Assembly: GCA_016936555.1 (NCBI GenBank) | Contig: JAFGXR010000099.1 | Location: 1 to 54,246, forward strand | Length of the DNA stretch: 54,246 nt | From: Spirochaetales bacterium | GTDB taxonomy: Bacteria > Spirochaetota > Spirochaetia > DSM-2461 | Direction of reading: 5' to 3' | Part shown: positions 1-8,499 of the stretch, piece after piece | How the letters are laid out: the number at the start of each line of letters is the position of its first letter | How positions within the stretch are numbered: the stretch's first letter is position 1 | Notes under the pieces: generated by a model | The model's input: only the letters and a program-made list of their open reading frames with translations | Told to the model about the DNA's origin: nothing | Databases searched by the model: none | Made by a program: the position numbers and the translations under genes

Positions 1-912
1 ATACTTCTCCAGCATCCTCTCCGCTTCTCCCGCAAGAATATCAATTACCAGAGGCGGTTCCAGAACATCGAGATGCCACCCGTATCTCATGGACCACCGG
101 GCGAATTCCAGGGCATTGTGAACTTTCAGGGAAAAGACATGTCCTCCCTCTTTATTCTCATACTTCTGACTGGAATGAAGGGGGTTACGGACCAGGAGCT
201 CAAAAAGCGATTCATCCACTTCAAAAACGACGTCCGCCACATATTCATCATTGACGAAAGCCCCCCAGCGGCTTTCGATATAAGCCAGACTCTCTGCAAT
301 GAGTTTTCTGTCCTGACAAATATTGCCCGTTACGATTTTTTCTATTTTACTGACCGTGAAGTTGACCAGTTTTTCCTTTTTGTAGTTGTAGCACTGTAAA
401 TAATGAATCCCGTTACTTGAAACCAGTTTCAGAGGCAGAATTGTATAATGTCCTATTTCTCCGGTGTTTCGCGTATAGTCGATCTCGAGGATTCTGTTTT
501 TCAGAAAAGCTTCCAGCAGAACCTTCTGAACCTCCGGTTCTATGTAGTAGGGCTTTTGAAGATGGGGGAGAATCTTTTCCAGTACATCTTTTTTGATGAC
601 AGGCCTGATGTTCAGGGCTTTTCCGAAAGGGGAGAGATTGATAGCAGCTATAGTATACTGATCGTCGATCCCTTTCAGCTTGTCGAGAAAATTGGAATCT
701 GTCAGTTTATATCCATTCCGGGAACTTTCAATCAATTGGATTCCTGTCTCCTCGAATGGAATGTTTATATCATTAATATAGCGGATCACCGTTCGCTTAT
801 GGACTCCGAGCTCATCGGCCAGCTCTTCGGCGGACGTCCACCGGTATTCCGAGAGAATGCTGAGAATTCTCATCATCCGTTCGAATTTGTTGCCTTCTTT
901 TTCATGTTTCAT
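1..912 (-). CDS. WYL-domain transcriptional regulator, partial (3' end beyond left edge)
   Basis: Reading the minus strand from the ATG at 912 gives 304 open codons that run off the left edge. The N-terminus (residues ~8-50) is a DeoR/HTH_11-type helix-turn-helix (FERMMRILSILSEYRWTSAE, then ELADELGVHKRTVIRYI). The middle and C-terminal parts match the WYL-type ligand-sensing module (ILEIDYTRNTGEIGHYTILP, LVSSNGIHYLQCYNY). Such proteins are DNA-binding regulators that sense a nucleotide or other small ligand. The start is supported by GAGGAG six bases before the ATG. It is divergent from dnaE across a 306-base gap. The target genes are unknown; the C-terminus is outside the window. Confidence 0.88.
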   Translation of the reverse strand, partial: MKHEKEGNKFERMMRILSILSEYRWTSAEELADELGVHKRTVIRYINDINIPFEETGIQLIESSRNGYKLTDSNFLDKLKGIDDQYTIAAINLSPFGKALNIRPVIKKDVLEKILPHLQKPYYIEPEVQKVLLEAFLKNRILEIDYTRNTGEIGHYTILPLKLVSSNGIHYLQCYNYKKEKLVNFTVSKIEKIVTGNICQDRKLIAESLAYIESRWGAFVNDEYVADVVFEVDESLFELLVRNPLHSSQKYENKEGGHVFSLKVHNALEFARWSMRYGWHLDVLEPPLVIDILAGEAERMLEKY

Positions 913-1059
913 GAGAATCTCCTCTATATTGGTAATTTAAATCCAATAGTCCGCTCTCTTCAATTATCTTTCAGTCATTTTTTATTCTGCCATTACATCG
1001 GGCAATTCGCCTCCCGGCAAGTTCAAATACTCTGGCATTTAGAAAATATCAAATAAATA

Positions 1060-1074
1060 TGACAATTTTTGTCA
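1060..1074. promoter_or_regulatory. Perfect palindrome in the WYL regulator/dnaE divergent gap
   Basis: TGACAA-TTT-TTGTCA is a perfect 6-bp inverted repeat with a 3-base centre. It is followed by TATACT (1076-1081), a possible -10 element on the plus strand. It lies in the otherwise geneless, AT-rich 913-1218 interval between two divergent genes, so it could be an operator for the WYL regulator. Nothing else recognisable was seen in this gap. Confidence 0.4.
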
Positions 1075-1218
1075 CTATACTTTTTTTTGATCATAAACCG
1101 TGAATACCGGAAATCAGCCTCAAATATTTTCCTCGATTTTCCCGCCGACCCACTCCCCCAATCATCCGTTCCATGTTACTATCCTATGTAATTCCCCCAT
1201 AATGCCACGGAGGTTTTT

Positions 1219-4200
1219 TTGCCCGATTTCGTCCATCTTCACAATCATTCCGATTATTCGCTCCTCGACGGAGCCGTGCCCATTTCATGGTACGTGAAGA
1301 AGGCCAAAGAACTGGGAATGAAACATCTGGGACTGACCGACCACGGAAATCTCTTCGGAGCTCTGCGGTTCGAGCAGGCATGCAGGGCTGAAGGGATCAA
1401 CCCCATCGTGGGATGCGAAGTCTACGTGGCCGAAACCTCGCGTTTCAACAAAAGCTCTTCGGCGGGAAAAAACAACCACCTGGTCCTCTACTGTAAAAAC
1501 GAAACCGGTTATAAAAACCTCATGTACATCGTCTCCAAGGCCTATACGGAGGGCTTCTACTACCGCCCCAGGATCGACGAGGAACTTCTGAAAGATCACA
1601 CCGAGGGGCTGATCGCCTCCTCGGCCTGCCTCGCCGGCGTCATTCCCCGCCTCCTCCTCGCGGATAAATACGAAGCGGCGAAGGAAAAAGCCCTGTGGTT
1701 CGAAAATCTCTTCGGCAAAGGCAATTACTATCTCGAAGTGATGGACCACGGGATACCGGAAGAGCGGATCGTGAAAGAGCAGATCAAAAGGCTCTCGGCG
1801 GAAACGGGCATACCGGTCATCGCCACGAACGATATCCATTACCTGGAAAAGAGCCACCACAACGCCCAGGACATTCTGGTCTGTATCGGTACGGGAAAAA
1901 AGAAAGACGACGACAAGCGCTTTAAAATGGACAATCCCGAGCTCTACTTCAAGAGCCAGGATGAAATGGCGGAAATCTTCGCCGATATGCCCGAAGCTCT
2001 GGAGAACACGGTCAAGCTGGCTGAAAAATGCGATCTGACCATCCCTCAGCCGGGTCCCATACTTCCGGAATACGTAATTCCCGAAGAATTTGAAAACCCC
2101 GATGAATATCTGAAACACATAACCTGGGAAGGAATAAAGAAACGGTATGATGAGATAACCGATGAGATAAAAGAGCGTGTCGAATACGAGCTGGACATTC
2201 TCCTCGGTATGGGCTTTACCGGCTATTTCCTCATCGTCTGGGACTTTATAGACTGGGCGAAGCGGCACGATATTCCCGTCGGACCGGGACGGGGGTCCGG
2301 GGCGGGGTCCATCATCGCCTACGCCATGGAAATCACCGACATCGATCCTCTCAAGTACGATCTGCTCTTCGAGCGGTTCCTCAACCCCGAACGGGTTTCC
2401 ATGCCCGACTTCGATATCGACTTCTGCTTCGAACACCGGCAGGATGTCATCGATTACGTTACGAGAAAATACGGACATGACCAGGTGGGTGGCATCTGTA
2501 CATTCGGAACCCTGAAAACCAAAGCGGTCCTCAAAGACGTGGCCCGGGTACTGGATATCCCCTTCGGCGAGTCCAACGCCATCTCCAAACTCATCCCCGA
2601 GGGGAAAACGCCGGACGGACGGAAGATCAACACCATGGTGGCTCTGGAAGTGGAACCGGAGCTGCAGAAATTCTATGACCGCGGCGGCGCCTACAAGGAA
2701 CTCTTCGATACGGCGGCCATCCTCGAAGGAATGAACCGCCACGTCTCCACCCACGCCTGCGGAATGGTTATCGGAAAATCACGGCTGACCGACTACGTCC
2801 CCCTCTATAAAGACCAGAAGACCGGAGCCATCTCTTCGGAATTCACCATGGATATCATCGAGCCCTGCGGACTGGTAAAGATGGACTTTCTGGGACTGAA
2901 GACTCTGACGCTCCTGGCCAATACGGAAAAACTGGTCAGAAAGCGCATTCCCGATTTTAAAGTGGACGAAGTGCCCGATGATGATAAGAAAACCTTCAGA
3001 ATGCTCAGCGAAGGAAAGAGTACGGCGATTTTCCAGTTCGAAAGTTCGGGTATGCAGGATATTCTCAAGAGAGCCCAGCCCGGAAACATTGAAGACCTGA
3101 TCGCCCTGAACGCCCTCTACCGTCCCGGGCCGATGCAGTTCATCCCCCAGTACATCGAAGGGAAAAAGAATCCCGCATCGATCAAATTCCCCGACCCGAC
3201 GCTCAAGGAGCTGCTGACGCCGACATACGGTGTTATCGTCTATCAGGAGCAGGTCATGAAGGTCGCCCAGATAATCGGCGGCTTCTCCCTGGGAAAAGCG
3301 GACATTCTGCGCCGCGCCATGGGTAAAAAGAAAGTGAAGGACATGGAGAAGATGAAGGTGGAGTTCATCGCCGGAGCCAGAGAGCTGGGCCACGATGAGA
3401 AGCACGCCTCGGAAATCTTCGATATGCTCGAACCTTTTGCCGGATACGGATTCAACAAATCCCATGCCGCCGCCTATTCGGTCGTCGCGTACAAGACGGC
3501 TTACTGCAAAGCCAATTTCCCCGCCGAGTTCATGGCGGCCAACCTGACCAACGAAATCAACAACCCCACCGCTTTCGCCGACTATCTGGCGGAAACCGAG
3601 AATATGGGGATAGAGATGATGCCCCCGGACATCAACAAATCCGATAAGAACTTCAACGTGGAAGAGGGGAAGATCTTCTACGGTCTTATAGGGATCAAGG
3701 GAATGGGCGCCGCAGCAGTCGATGAAATCATCCGCGCACGGGAAGAAGGCGGGCCCTATCAGTCCTTCGTCGACTTCCTCGAAAGAGTCGAACTGAGGAG
3801 CATAAACAAGAAAGTCCTGGAAGTGATGATCCAGTCGGGTCTCTTCTCGAACTGCGAGGAGCACAACCGCCGCACCCTTCTGGAAAATCTGGAATACATG
3901 GTCGAGATGGTCGGCAAAAAGAAAGAGAGCTCCAAATACGGACAGGCCTCTCTTTTCGGCGAATGCGAAGAGGAAGTCTTTCCCGATATCGTTCTGGAAC
4001 CCCTCGATGAATATCCACAGAAAGAGCTTCTCCAGATGGAAAAGGAGAATATAGGATTTTACTTTTCGGGCCACCCGATGGACGCCTACCGAAAAGCCTG
4101 GGAGAACAGCACCAATCTGAATCTCAGCCAGGCGTCCAAGTGTTCGCCCGACAAGAAATACACCATTGTGGGCATGATCCGGAATGTGAAGTCCATAATG

Positions 4201-4647
4201 ACCAAAAAAGGGTCCCGCATGGCTTTCGCCCTGCTCGAGGACTTTAACGGTTCCATAGAGCTGACATTATTCAGCAAAGTATACGAAGAGTACGGTTATC
4301 TTCTTCAGGAGGATGCTGTTCTGGGCATAACCGGAACTGTGGAGCTTAACAGGGGAGATCCCAAACTCAAAGTTGAGGAAATTTCCAGCCCTGACGAATT
4401 GAAGGAGATAAAAGTGAGCGAAGTGCATGTAAAATTTGCCGAAAGAGAGTTCGACGAGGAGGAGCTGATCGATATGCGGGCCTTTATCCAGGATAACGGC
4501 GGACAGAGTCCCCTTTTCATTCATATGGACAGACCGAACGGCCATGCTATAATCAAAGTCTCGAGCCAGCTGACCGTCGAATCGACAGAGGAAGCGCTGG
4601 AGAAGATGAAAGACTACCCCGGAATAGAAGACGTCTGGGTCGAATAA
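1219..4647 (+). CDS. dnaE: DNA polymerase III alpha subunit
   Basis: This is the replicative C-family DNA polymerase, acting in the cytoplasm at the replication fork. At 1142 residues it is close to the ~1160 of E. coli DnaE. The N-terminal PHP domain starts at once (FVHLHNHSDYSLLDGA). The palm carries GPGRGSGAGS and the catalytic PDFDIDF motif at residues 396-402 with its aspartates intact. GYGFNKSHAAAYS follows in the fingers/thumb part, then helix-hairpin-helix and OB-fold regions near the C-terminus (YTIVGMIRNVKSIMTKKGSR). The start is a TTG, supported by GGAGG at 1209-1213 and by PHP motifs beginning four residues later. No PolC-type exonuclease insertion is present. Confidence 0.97.
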   Translation: MPDFVHLHNHSDYSLLDGAVPISWYVKKAKELGMKHLGLTDHGNLFGALRFEQACRAEGINPIVGCEVYVAETSRFNKSSSAGKNNHLVLYCKNETGYKNLMYIVSKAYTEGFYYRPRIDEELLKDHTEGLIASSACLAGVIPRLLLADKYEAAKEKALWFENLFGKGNYYLEVMDHGIPEERIVKEQIKRLSAETGIPVIATNDIHYLEKSHHNAQDILVCIGTGKKKDDDKRFKMDNPELYFKSQDEMAEIFADMPEALENTVKLAEKCDLTIPQPGPILPEYVIPEEFENPDEYLKHITWEGIKKRYDEITDEIKERVEYELDILLGMGFTGYFLIVWDFIDWAKRHDIPVGPGRGSGAGSIIAYAMEITDIDPLKYDLLFERFLNPERVSMPDFDIDFCFEHRQDVIDYVTRKYGHDQVGGICTFGTLKTKAVLKDVARVLDIPFGESNAISKLIPEGKTPDGRKINTMVALEVEPELQKFYDRGGAYKELFDTAAILEGMNRHVSTHACGMVIGKSRLTDYVPLYKDQKTGAISSEFTMDIIEPCGLVKMDFLGLKTLTLLANTEKLVRKRIPDFKVDEVPDDDKKTFRMLSEGKSTAIFQFESSGMQDILKRAQPGNIEDLIALNALYRPGPMQFIPQYIEGKKNPASIKFPDPTLKELLTPTYGVIVYQEQVMKVAQIIGGFSLGKADILRRAMGKKKVKDMEKMKVEFIAGARELGHDEKHASEIFDMLEPFAGYGFNKSHAAAYSVVAYKTAYCKANFPAEFMAANLTNEINNPTAFADYLAETENMGIEMMPPDINKSDKNFNVEEGKIFYGLIGIKGMGAAAVDEIIRAREEGGPYQSFVDFLERVELRSINKKVLEVMIQSGLFSNCEEHNRRTLLENLEYMVEMVGKKKESSKYGQASLFGECEEEVFPDIVLEPLDEYPQKELLQMEKENIGFYFSGHPMDAYRKAWENSTNLNLSQASKCSPDKKYTIVGMIRNVKSIMTKKGSRMAFALLEDFNGSIELTLFSKVYEEYGYLLQEDAVLGITGTVELNRGDPKLKVEEISSPDELKEIKVSEVHVKFAEREFDEEELIDMRAFIQDNGGQSPLFIHMDRPNGHAIIKVSSQLTVESTEEALEKMKDYPGIEDVWVE

Positions 4648-4669
4648 TAAAAGAATAGGAATACACATT

Positions 4670-5257
4670 ATGAATGTTTTTATGACTTTAATGAATGTCA
4701 TATCGGCGATTCTGTCGGTCTACATGATTCTCATCATCATCAGGATATTTCTCACCTGGTTTCATTCCAATCTGCACTCTTCAAAAGCGGTTGAAATTCT
4801 GACTCAGATAGTCGATCCCTATCTGAATCTGTTCCGACGCATCACCTGGCTTCAGGCCGGACGAATGGATTTTTCGCCCATCGTGGCCATGATGGTTCTG
4901 GGGCTGCTCGTGCAGATGACCAGCACGATCGCCCAGACCGGCAGTTTTTCTCTTTCCATGCTGATCGCCTATCTGATTTATGCCCTGTGGTCATTCGCCT
5001 CCTTTATTCTGAATATACTCATTCTGATGATGGTCGTACGGCTCGTTTCGCTTTTCTTCGTCAAAACAAGCCACTCTTTCTGGTTTACCATGGACAGCAT
5101 ACTCAATAAGGTCATGGCGAAAATCCTGGGGATATTCACATCCAAACCCATGCCTTTCAGGAAAGCGCTTATTGTCTGCGGCCTGATCCTTCTGGTCGTC
5201 CGCGTCGGCCTTCAGTTTGCCGTGGCCTATCTGATGATGTTTCTGCGCACACTTTAG
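4670..5257 (+). CDS. YggT family integral membrane protein
   Basis: A 195-residue protein with about five hydrophobic segments. It matches the YggT family in length and pattern: two related halves, each with a membrane helix followed by an amphipathic stretch (SVYMILIIIRIFLTWF, then VDPYLNLFRRITW in the first half). YggT proteins are inner-membrane proteins linked in other bacteria to osmotic tolerance and cell-envelope or division functions; the molecular role is not established. It sits 22 bases after dnaE and 21 bases before recG, so it probably shares their transcript. AGGAA upstream of the ATG is a modest ribosome binding site. Confidence 0.8.
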   Translation: MNVFMTLMNVISAILSVYMILIIIRIFLTWFHSNLHSSKAVEILTQIVDPYLNLFRRITWLQAGRMDFSPIVAMMVLGLLVQMTSTIAQTGSFSLSMLIAYLIYALWSFASFILNILILMMVVRLVSLFFVKTSHSFWFTMDSILNKVMAKILGIFTSKPMPFRKALIVCGLILLVVRVGLQFAVAYLMMFLRTL

Positions 5258-5278
5258 GGATCCACCAGTCCGGCAGCG

Positions 5279-7348
5279 ATGTTTATCAGGGAGTTGAAGC
5301 AGCCTGTATCGAGGCTGAAGGGAATCGGCGACGCAGCAGTCAAATCACTTTCATCGATGGAGATCTTTTCTGTTTCCGATCTGCTGCTCCACTACCCCTT
5401 CCGCTATGAGGACAGGCTCAATCCCGTTCCGCTCCTCTACGGGCGGAGCGATAAAACAGTCAATACGACTGCTGTCGTCACCGGTCATGAATATTTCGGA
5501 TGGGGCCATAAAAAAGCCCTGAAAGTCCATATTCAGGACGATACGGATTCAGCGGTGCTACTTTGTTTCGGCCGCAATTTTCTAAAAGATAAGCTTCCCG
5601 TCGGCCGGGAAATCAGAATCTACGGCCAGTTCCAGTATAAATTCAATGAACTACAGAGCGGGACCTTCGATTTCGAACCGGCCGGAGAGGGAGAATCGGA
5701 TCTCTTCGATAAAATTCTGCCGGTCTATCATCTCTCGGGATCTCTGACCCAGAAAAACCTCCGGAAAGCGGTTTCCCAGGCTCTGAGAGAATATGCCATC
5801 TCCCTCAATGACGAGATGAATATACCCCTGTACAACAAATATCACTTTCTCTCCAAAGAGGAAGCTCTGAAAGAAGTGCACTTCCCTTCGTCGGAGGAAA
5901 CACTGCAGAAAGCCAGAGCGACTCTCATTTACGAAGAACTGTTTCATCTCCAGCTCGTCATCGGCCGGAGAGCTCTGAAGCAGCACAGCTTTGAGCGCGA
6001 GAGCCGGACCATCCCGGAGAGACTTCAGGAAAGCCTCAGGGAAAAGCTCCCCTTCAAGCTGACTGATGATCAGGAAAAAGTCCTGAATGAGATCCGTGAG
6101 GATATGGAATCGTCCCGGGCCATGTGCCGTCTCGTACAGGGTGATGTGGGTTCGGGGAAAACCCTTGTGGCTTTTATGGCAGCCCTGCCGGTTATCGAAC
6201 AGGGACGTCAGGCCGCCTTTATGGCGCCGACGGAACTGCTGGCGCGGCAGCATGCGGAAAACGGTGCCCGGCTGCTCTCGGATCTCGGCGTCCGTATCGC
6301 TTTTCTCACAGGTAATATCAATGGGGAAAACCGGAAACATCTGCTCGAAGAGCTGGAGAAGGGGCATATCGATCTGATTGTGGGAACCCATGCTCTGTTT
6401 ACGGAGGATGTTGTTTTCAGGGATCTGGCTCTGGCCATAGTCGACGAACAGCACCGGTTCGGCGTGAAACAGCGCGTGGCCCTTCTTTCAAAAGGATCAC
6501 ATCCAGACCTGCTGCTAATGACTGCGACGCCGATCCCCCGAACTCTGGCGCTGACAGCTTTCGGAGATCTGGACGTATCGACGATTAAAACCATGCCCGC
6601 CGGCAGAAAAACGATAGAAACCCATCTGGCCAGGATCGGAAACGAAGGCAAAGTCTATGATTTTGTCAGGAACGAGCTGCAGTCGGGCCGTCAGGCCTAT
6701 TTCGTCTACCCTCTTATTCAGCAGTCTGAAAAAATAGATCTGAAAGATGCCGAATCCATGTTCCACCATCTGGAAAAGGATATCTTTCCGGACTTCAGAG
6801 TAGGAATGATCCATTCGAAAATCGATGAGGATACAAAGGAACACACCATGAAGGCTTTCGTGGCACGGCAGCTCGATATTCTGGTCGCCACCTCGGTTGT
6901 GGAAGTCGGCGTCGATGTGCCCAATGCCACGATCATGGTCATAGAACATGCCGAGCGTTTCGGCCTGTCGGCTCTTCACCAGCTGCGGGGCCGCGTGGGA
7001 CGGGGCGAGCATCAATCCTACAATTTCCTGTTATACAGTCCCGATCTGACCGAGGAAGGAAAAAAGCGCATCATGGTCATGAAGGAGAACAGCGACGGCT
7101 TCGTCATCTCCGAAGAGGATTTGAAACTACGAGGCCCGGGAGAACTGACGGGAGTGAGGCAGTCGGGATACTTGAAACTCCGCATTGCCGATTTCGGCCG
7201 AGACGGGGATATTCTGATCAGAGCCCGGGATGATGTGAAAGAGCTGATGAAAGACGATCCCGGTTTTCTGAAACCGGGGAACCGGAACCTGCGGGAGCTC
7301 TTTGCCAAAGCCCCCCCCTACACTGATGAACTGCTCGCTTCGGGCTGA
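5279..7348 (+). CDS. recG: ATP-dependent DNA helicase RecG
   Basis: RecG is a double-stranded DNA translocase that remodels stalled forks and branched recombination intermediates. The 689 residues match the usual ~690. The N-terminal wedge/OB region begins with KGIGDAAVKSLSSMEI and HYPFRYEDR. The motor contains Walker A GDVGSGKT (residues ~288-295), the family-specific DEQH box (389-392) with HRFG, TATPIPRTLALT, and motif VI QLRGRVGRG. The C-terminal wedge-contact region ends DFGRDGDILIRARDD. The ATG at 5279 has only a weak upstream GGCAG, so translation may depend partly on coupling to the preceding gene. Confidence 0.97.
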   Translation: MFIRELKQPVSRLKGIGDAAVKSLSSMEIFSVSDLLLHYPFRYEDRLNPVPLLYGRSDKTVNTTAVVTGHEYFGWGHKKALKVHIQDDTDSAVLLCFGRNFLKDKLPVGREIRIYGQFQYKFNELQSGTFDFEPAGEGESDLFDKILPVYHLSGSLTQKNLRKAVSQALREYAISLNDEMNIPLYNKYHFLSKEEALKEVHFPSSEETLQKARATLIYEELFHLQLVIGRRALKQHSFERESRTIPERLQESLREKLPFKLTDDQEKVLNEIREDMESSRAMCRLVQGDVGSGKTLVAFMAALPVIEQGRQAAFMAPTELLARQHAENGARLLSDLGVRIAFLTGNINGENRKHLLEELEKGHIDLIVGTHALFTEDVVFRDLALAIVDEQHRFGVKQRVALLSKGSHPDLLLMTATPIPRTLALTAFGDLDVSTIKTMPAGRKTIETHLARIGNEGKVYDFVRNELQSGRQAYFVYPLIQQSEKIDLKDAESMFHHLEKDIFPDFRVGMIHSKIDEDTKEHTMKAFVARQLDILVATSVVEVGVDVPNATIMVIEHAERFGLSALHQLRGRVGRGEHQSYNFLLYSPDLTEEGKKRIMVMKENSDGFVISEEDLKLRGPGELTGVRQSGYLKLRIADFGRDGDILIRARDDVKELMKDDPGFLKPGNRNLRELFAKAPPYTDELLASG

Positions 7349-7403
7349 GGCAATTTGCCTTTCCCCCTCTTTATGAGGATATTTTAAGAGGAGGGAATCA
7401 AAA

Positions 7404-7658
7404 ATGTCCTGTATCAATTTTCTCGAGGGCGAATATTTAGATGAGGCACCCTATATCGATACAACGTTCCATGGCTACCTCGCCGGCCTCTCCTTATCAG
7501 GGGGAAGAGTGACCCCTATCGGTTACTTCGCCCTGAGAGCCGGAGCCACCATATGGATAGAACACCGGGGAGATTCGGGATGGAAGGAACCGGAGATCAT
7601 GCCTGTGGTGAATATTTTCTACAGTTCGCGAAGGCAAGGCACAGGACCTGAGGAATAA
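7404..7658 (+). CDS. Small protein of unknown function (84 aa)
   Basis: No family was recognised. The gene is credible because a strong GAGGAGGG ribosome binding site (7388-7395) lies 8 bases before the ATG and it fills the space after recG without overlapping anything. The protein has no signal peptide or membrane helix. It is rich in glycine and aromatic residues (FHGYLAGLSLSGGRVTPIGY, ATIWIEHRGD), suggesting a small beta-rich fold. A weak hairpin (CCTC/GAGG, about 7367-7376) precedes it. Confidence 0.6.
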   Translation: MSCINFLEGEYLDEAPYIDTTFHGYLAGLSLSGGRVTPIGYFALRAGATIWIEHRGDSGWKEPEIMPVVNIFYSSRRQGTGPEE

Positions 7659-7846
7659 TCCCGTTGTAAATAAAAAAGTGAGTTTTTTCGACATTCTATC
7701 ATTCTACTTTTTTATATCATCAACAGATCTATTAAGATTGCTAAATACCTCATTTTAATGTAATATACTAAAAAAAATAAAAAGAAGATCTGATGGAAAA
7801 TAGAAATGAAGCTGAAAAATTTCCCCTAGTATCAGCAGAGCCTTAT

Positions 7847-7875
7847 CTGACCATCTCTTCCATTTTTGCTATAAT
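7847..7875 (+). promoter_or_regulatory. Probable sigma70-type promoter for rsmD
   Basis: CTGACC (7847-7852), 17 bp, then a consensus TATAAT (7870-7875). Transcription would begin about 20 nt before the TTG start of rsmD, leaving room for its AGGAG (7892-7896). The preceding 7659-7846 stretch is AT-rich. It holds a second promoter-like pair (TTGCTA at 7738, TAATAT at 7761) and a 35-codon ORF (7793-7900) of doubtful status. Confidence 0.6.
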
Positions 7876-7902
7876 GGAACCATATCGATTCAGGAGTTAA
7901 CG

Positions 7903-8433
7903 TTGAGAGTCACAGGCGGAATATACAGAGGAAGAACGGTAAAATGCCCGAAAGGAGTTATCCGTCCGGCTATGGACCGCATGCGCGAATCCATGTTTTC
8001 CATCCTCGGCGATCTGGAGGGACTCTCTTTCCTGGATGTCTTTTCCGGTTCGGGCATGATCGGCATCGAAGCGGCATCGCGCGGCGCCTCTCCTGTCGAA
8101 CTGGTTGAAAAAGACAAAATAAAAAAACAGACCATACTGGAAAACATCTCCTGGATAGATTCCCAGATCAAACTGAACCTGATGCCCGGCGAAGTCTACA
8201 TCAGAAACTGCGGCAGGGAATTCGACATTGTCCACTTCGACCCCCCCTTTCCCATGAAGGGAAAAGAGAAATTCCTTCAGCTTGCGGACAAACACGGACT
8301 CGTCAGACCGGGGGGAACTCTGATGATGCACTACCCCGACGAGGAGAGCTTCGATGAGAGAATAGGTTCTCTCAGGCAGTACGATCTGAGAAAATACGGG
8401 CGGTCCATGCTTATTTTCTATACCAGGGATTAA
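7903..8433 (+). CDS. rsmD: 16S rRNA (guanine(966)-N2)-methyltransferase
   Basis: RsmD transfers a methyl group from S-adenosylmethionine to N2 of G966 in 16S rRNA during 30S assembly. The 176 residues show the typical N-terminus MRVTGGIYRGRTVKCPKG, then PAMDRMRESMFSIL, the SAM-binding motif DVFSGSGMIGIEAASRGA and the catalytic DPPF (family consensus DPPY/F). The start is TTG, set by AGGAG six bases upstream and by alignment of the first residues with the family. It is transcribed from its own TATAAT promoter. Confidence 0.93.
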   Translation: MRVTGGIYRGRTVKCPKGVIRPAMDRMRESMFSILGDLEGLSFLDVFSGSGMIGIEAASRGASPVELVEKDKIKKQTILENISWIDSQIKLNLMPGEVYIRNCGREFDIVHFDPPFPMKGKEKFLQLADKHGLVRPGGTLMMHYPDEESFDERIGSLRQYDLRKYGRSMLIFYTRD

Positions 8434-8451
8434 AGGATTGAAACATATTCT

Positions 8452-8480
8452 TTGACTATTGGGGAACTCTCATTTATCCT
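8452..8480 (+). promoter_or_regulatory. Probable promoter for the REC-REC-GGDEF gene
   Basis: TTGACT (8452-8457), 17 bp, TATCCT (8475-8480), just after the rsmD stop. The predicted transcript would start very close to the GGGGAGA ribosome binding site (8487-8493) of the next gene. Confidence 0.45.
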
Positions 8481-8499
8481 GATTCCGGGGAGATTTTAA

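Noticed and set aside
448-1056. 202-codon plus-strand ORF at the left end
   Set aside because: The opposite strand encodes the WYL regulator with a ribosome binding site; the plus-strand protein is nonsensical.
1285-2754. 489-codon minus-strand ORF inside dnaE
   Set aside because: It is antisense to an unmistakable DnaE frame and its protein has no recognisable motif; long shadow frames are expected from biased codon use.
2779-4074. 431-codon minus-strand ORF inside dnaE
   Set aside because: Same reason: mirror of conserved DnaE codons, no ribosome binding site or domain.
7350-7385. Possible terminators after recG (AGGC/GCCT and CCTC/GAGG hairpins)
   Set aside because: Stems of four to six bases with no clean T-run; too weak to call.
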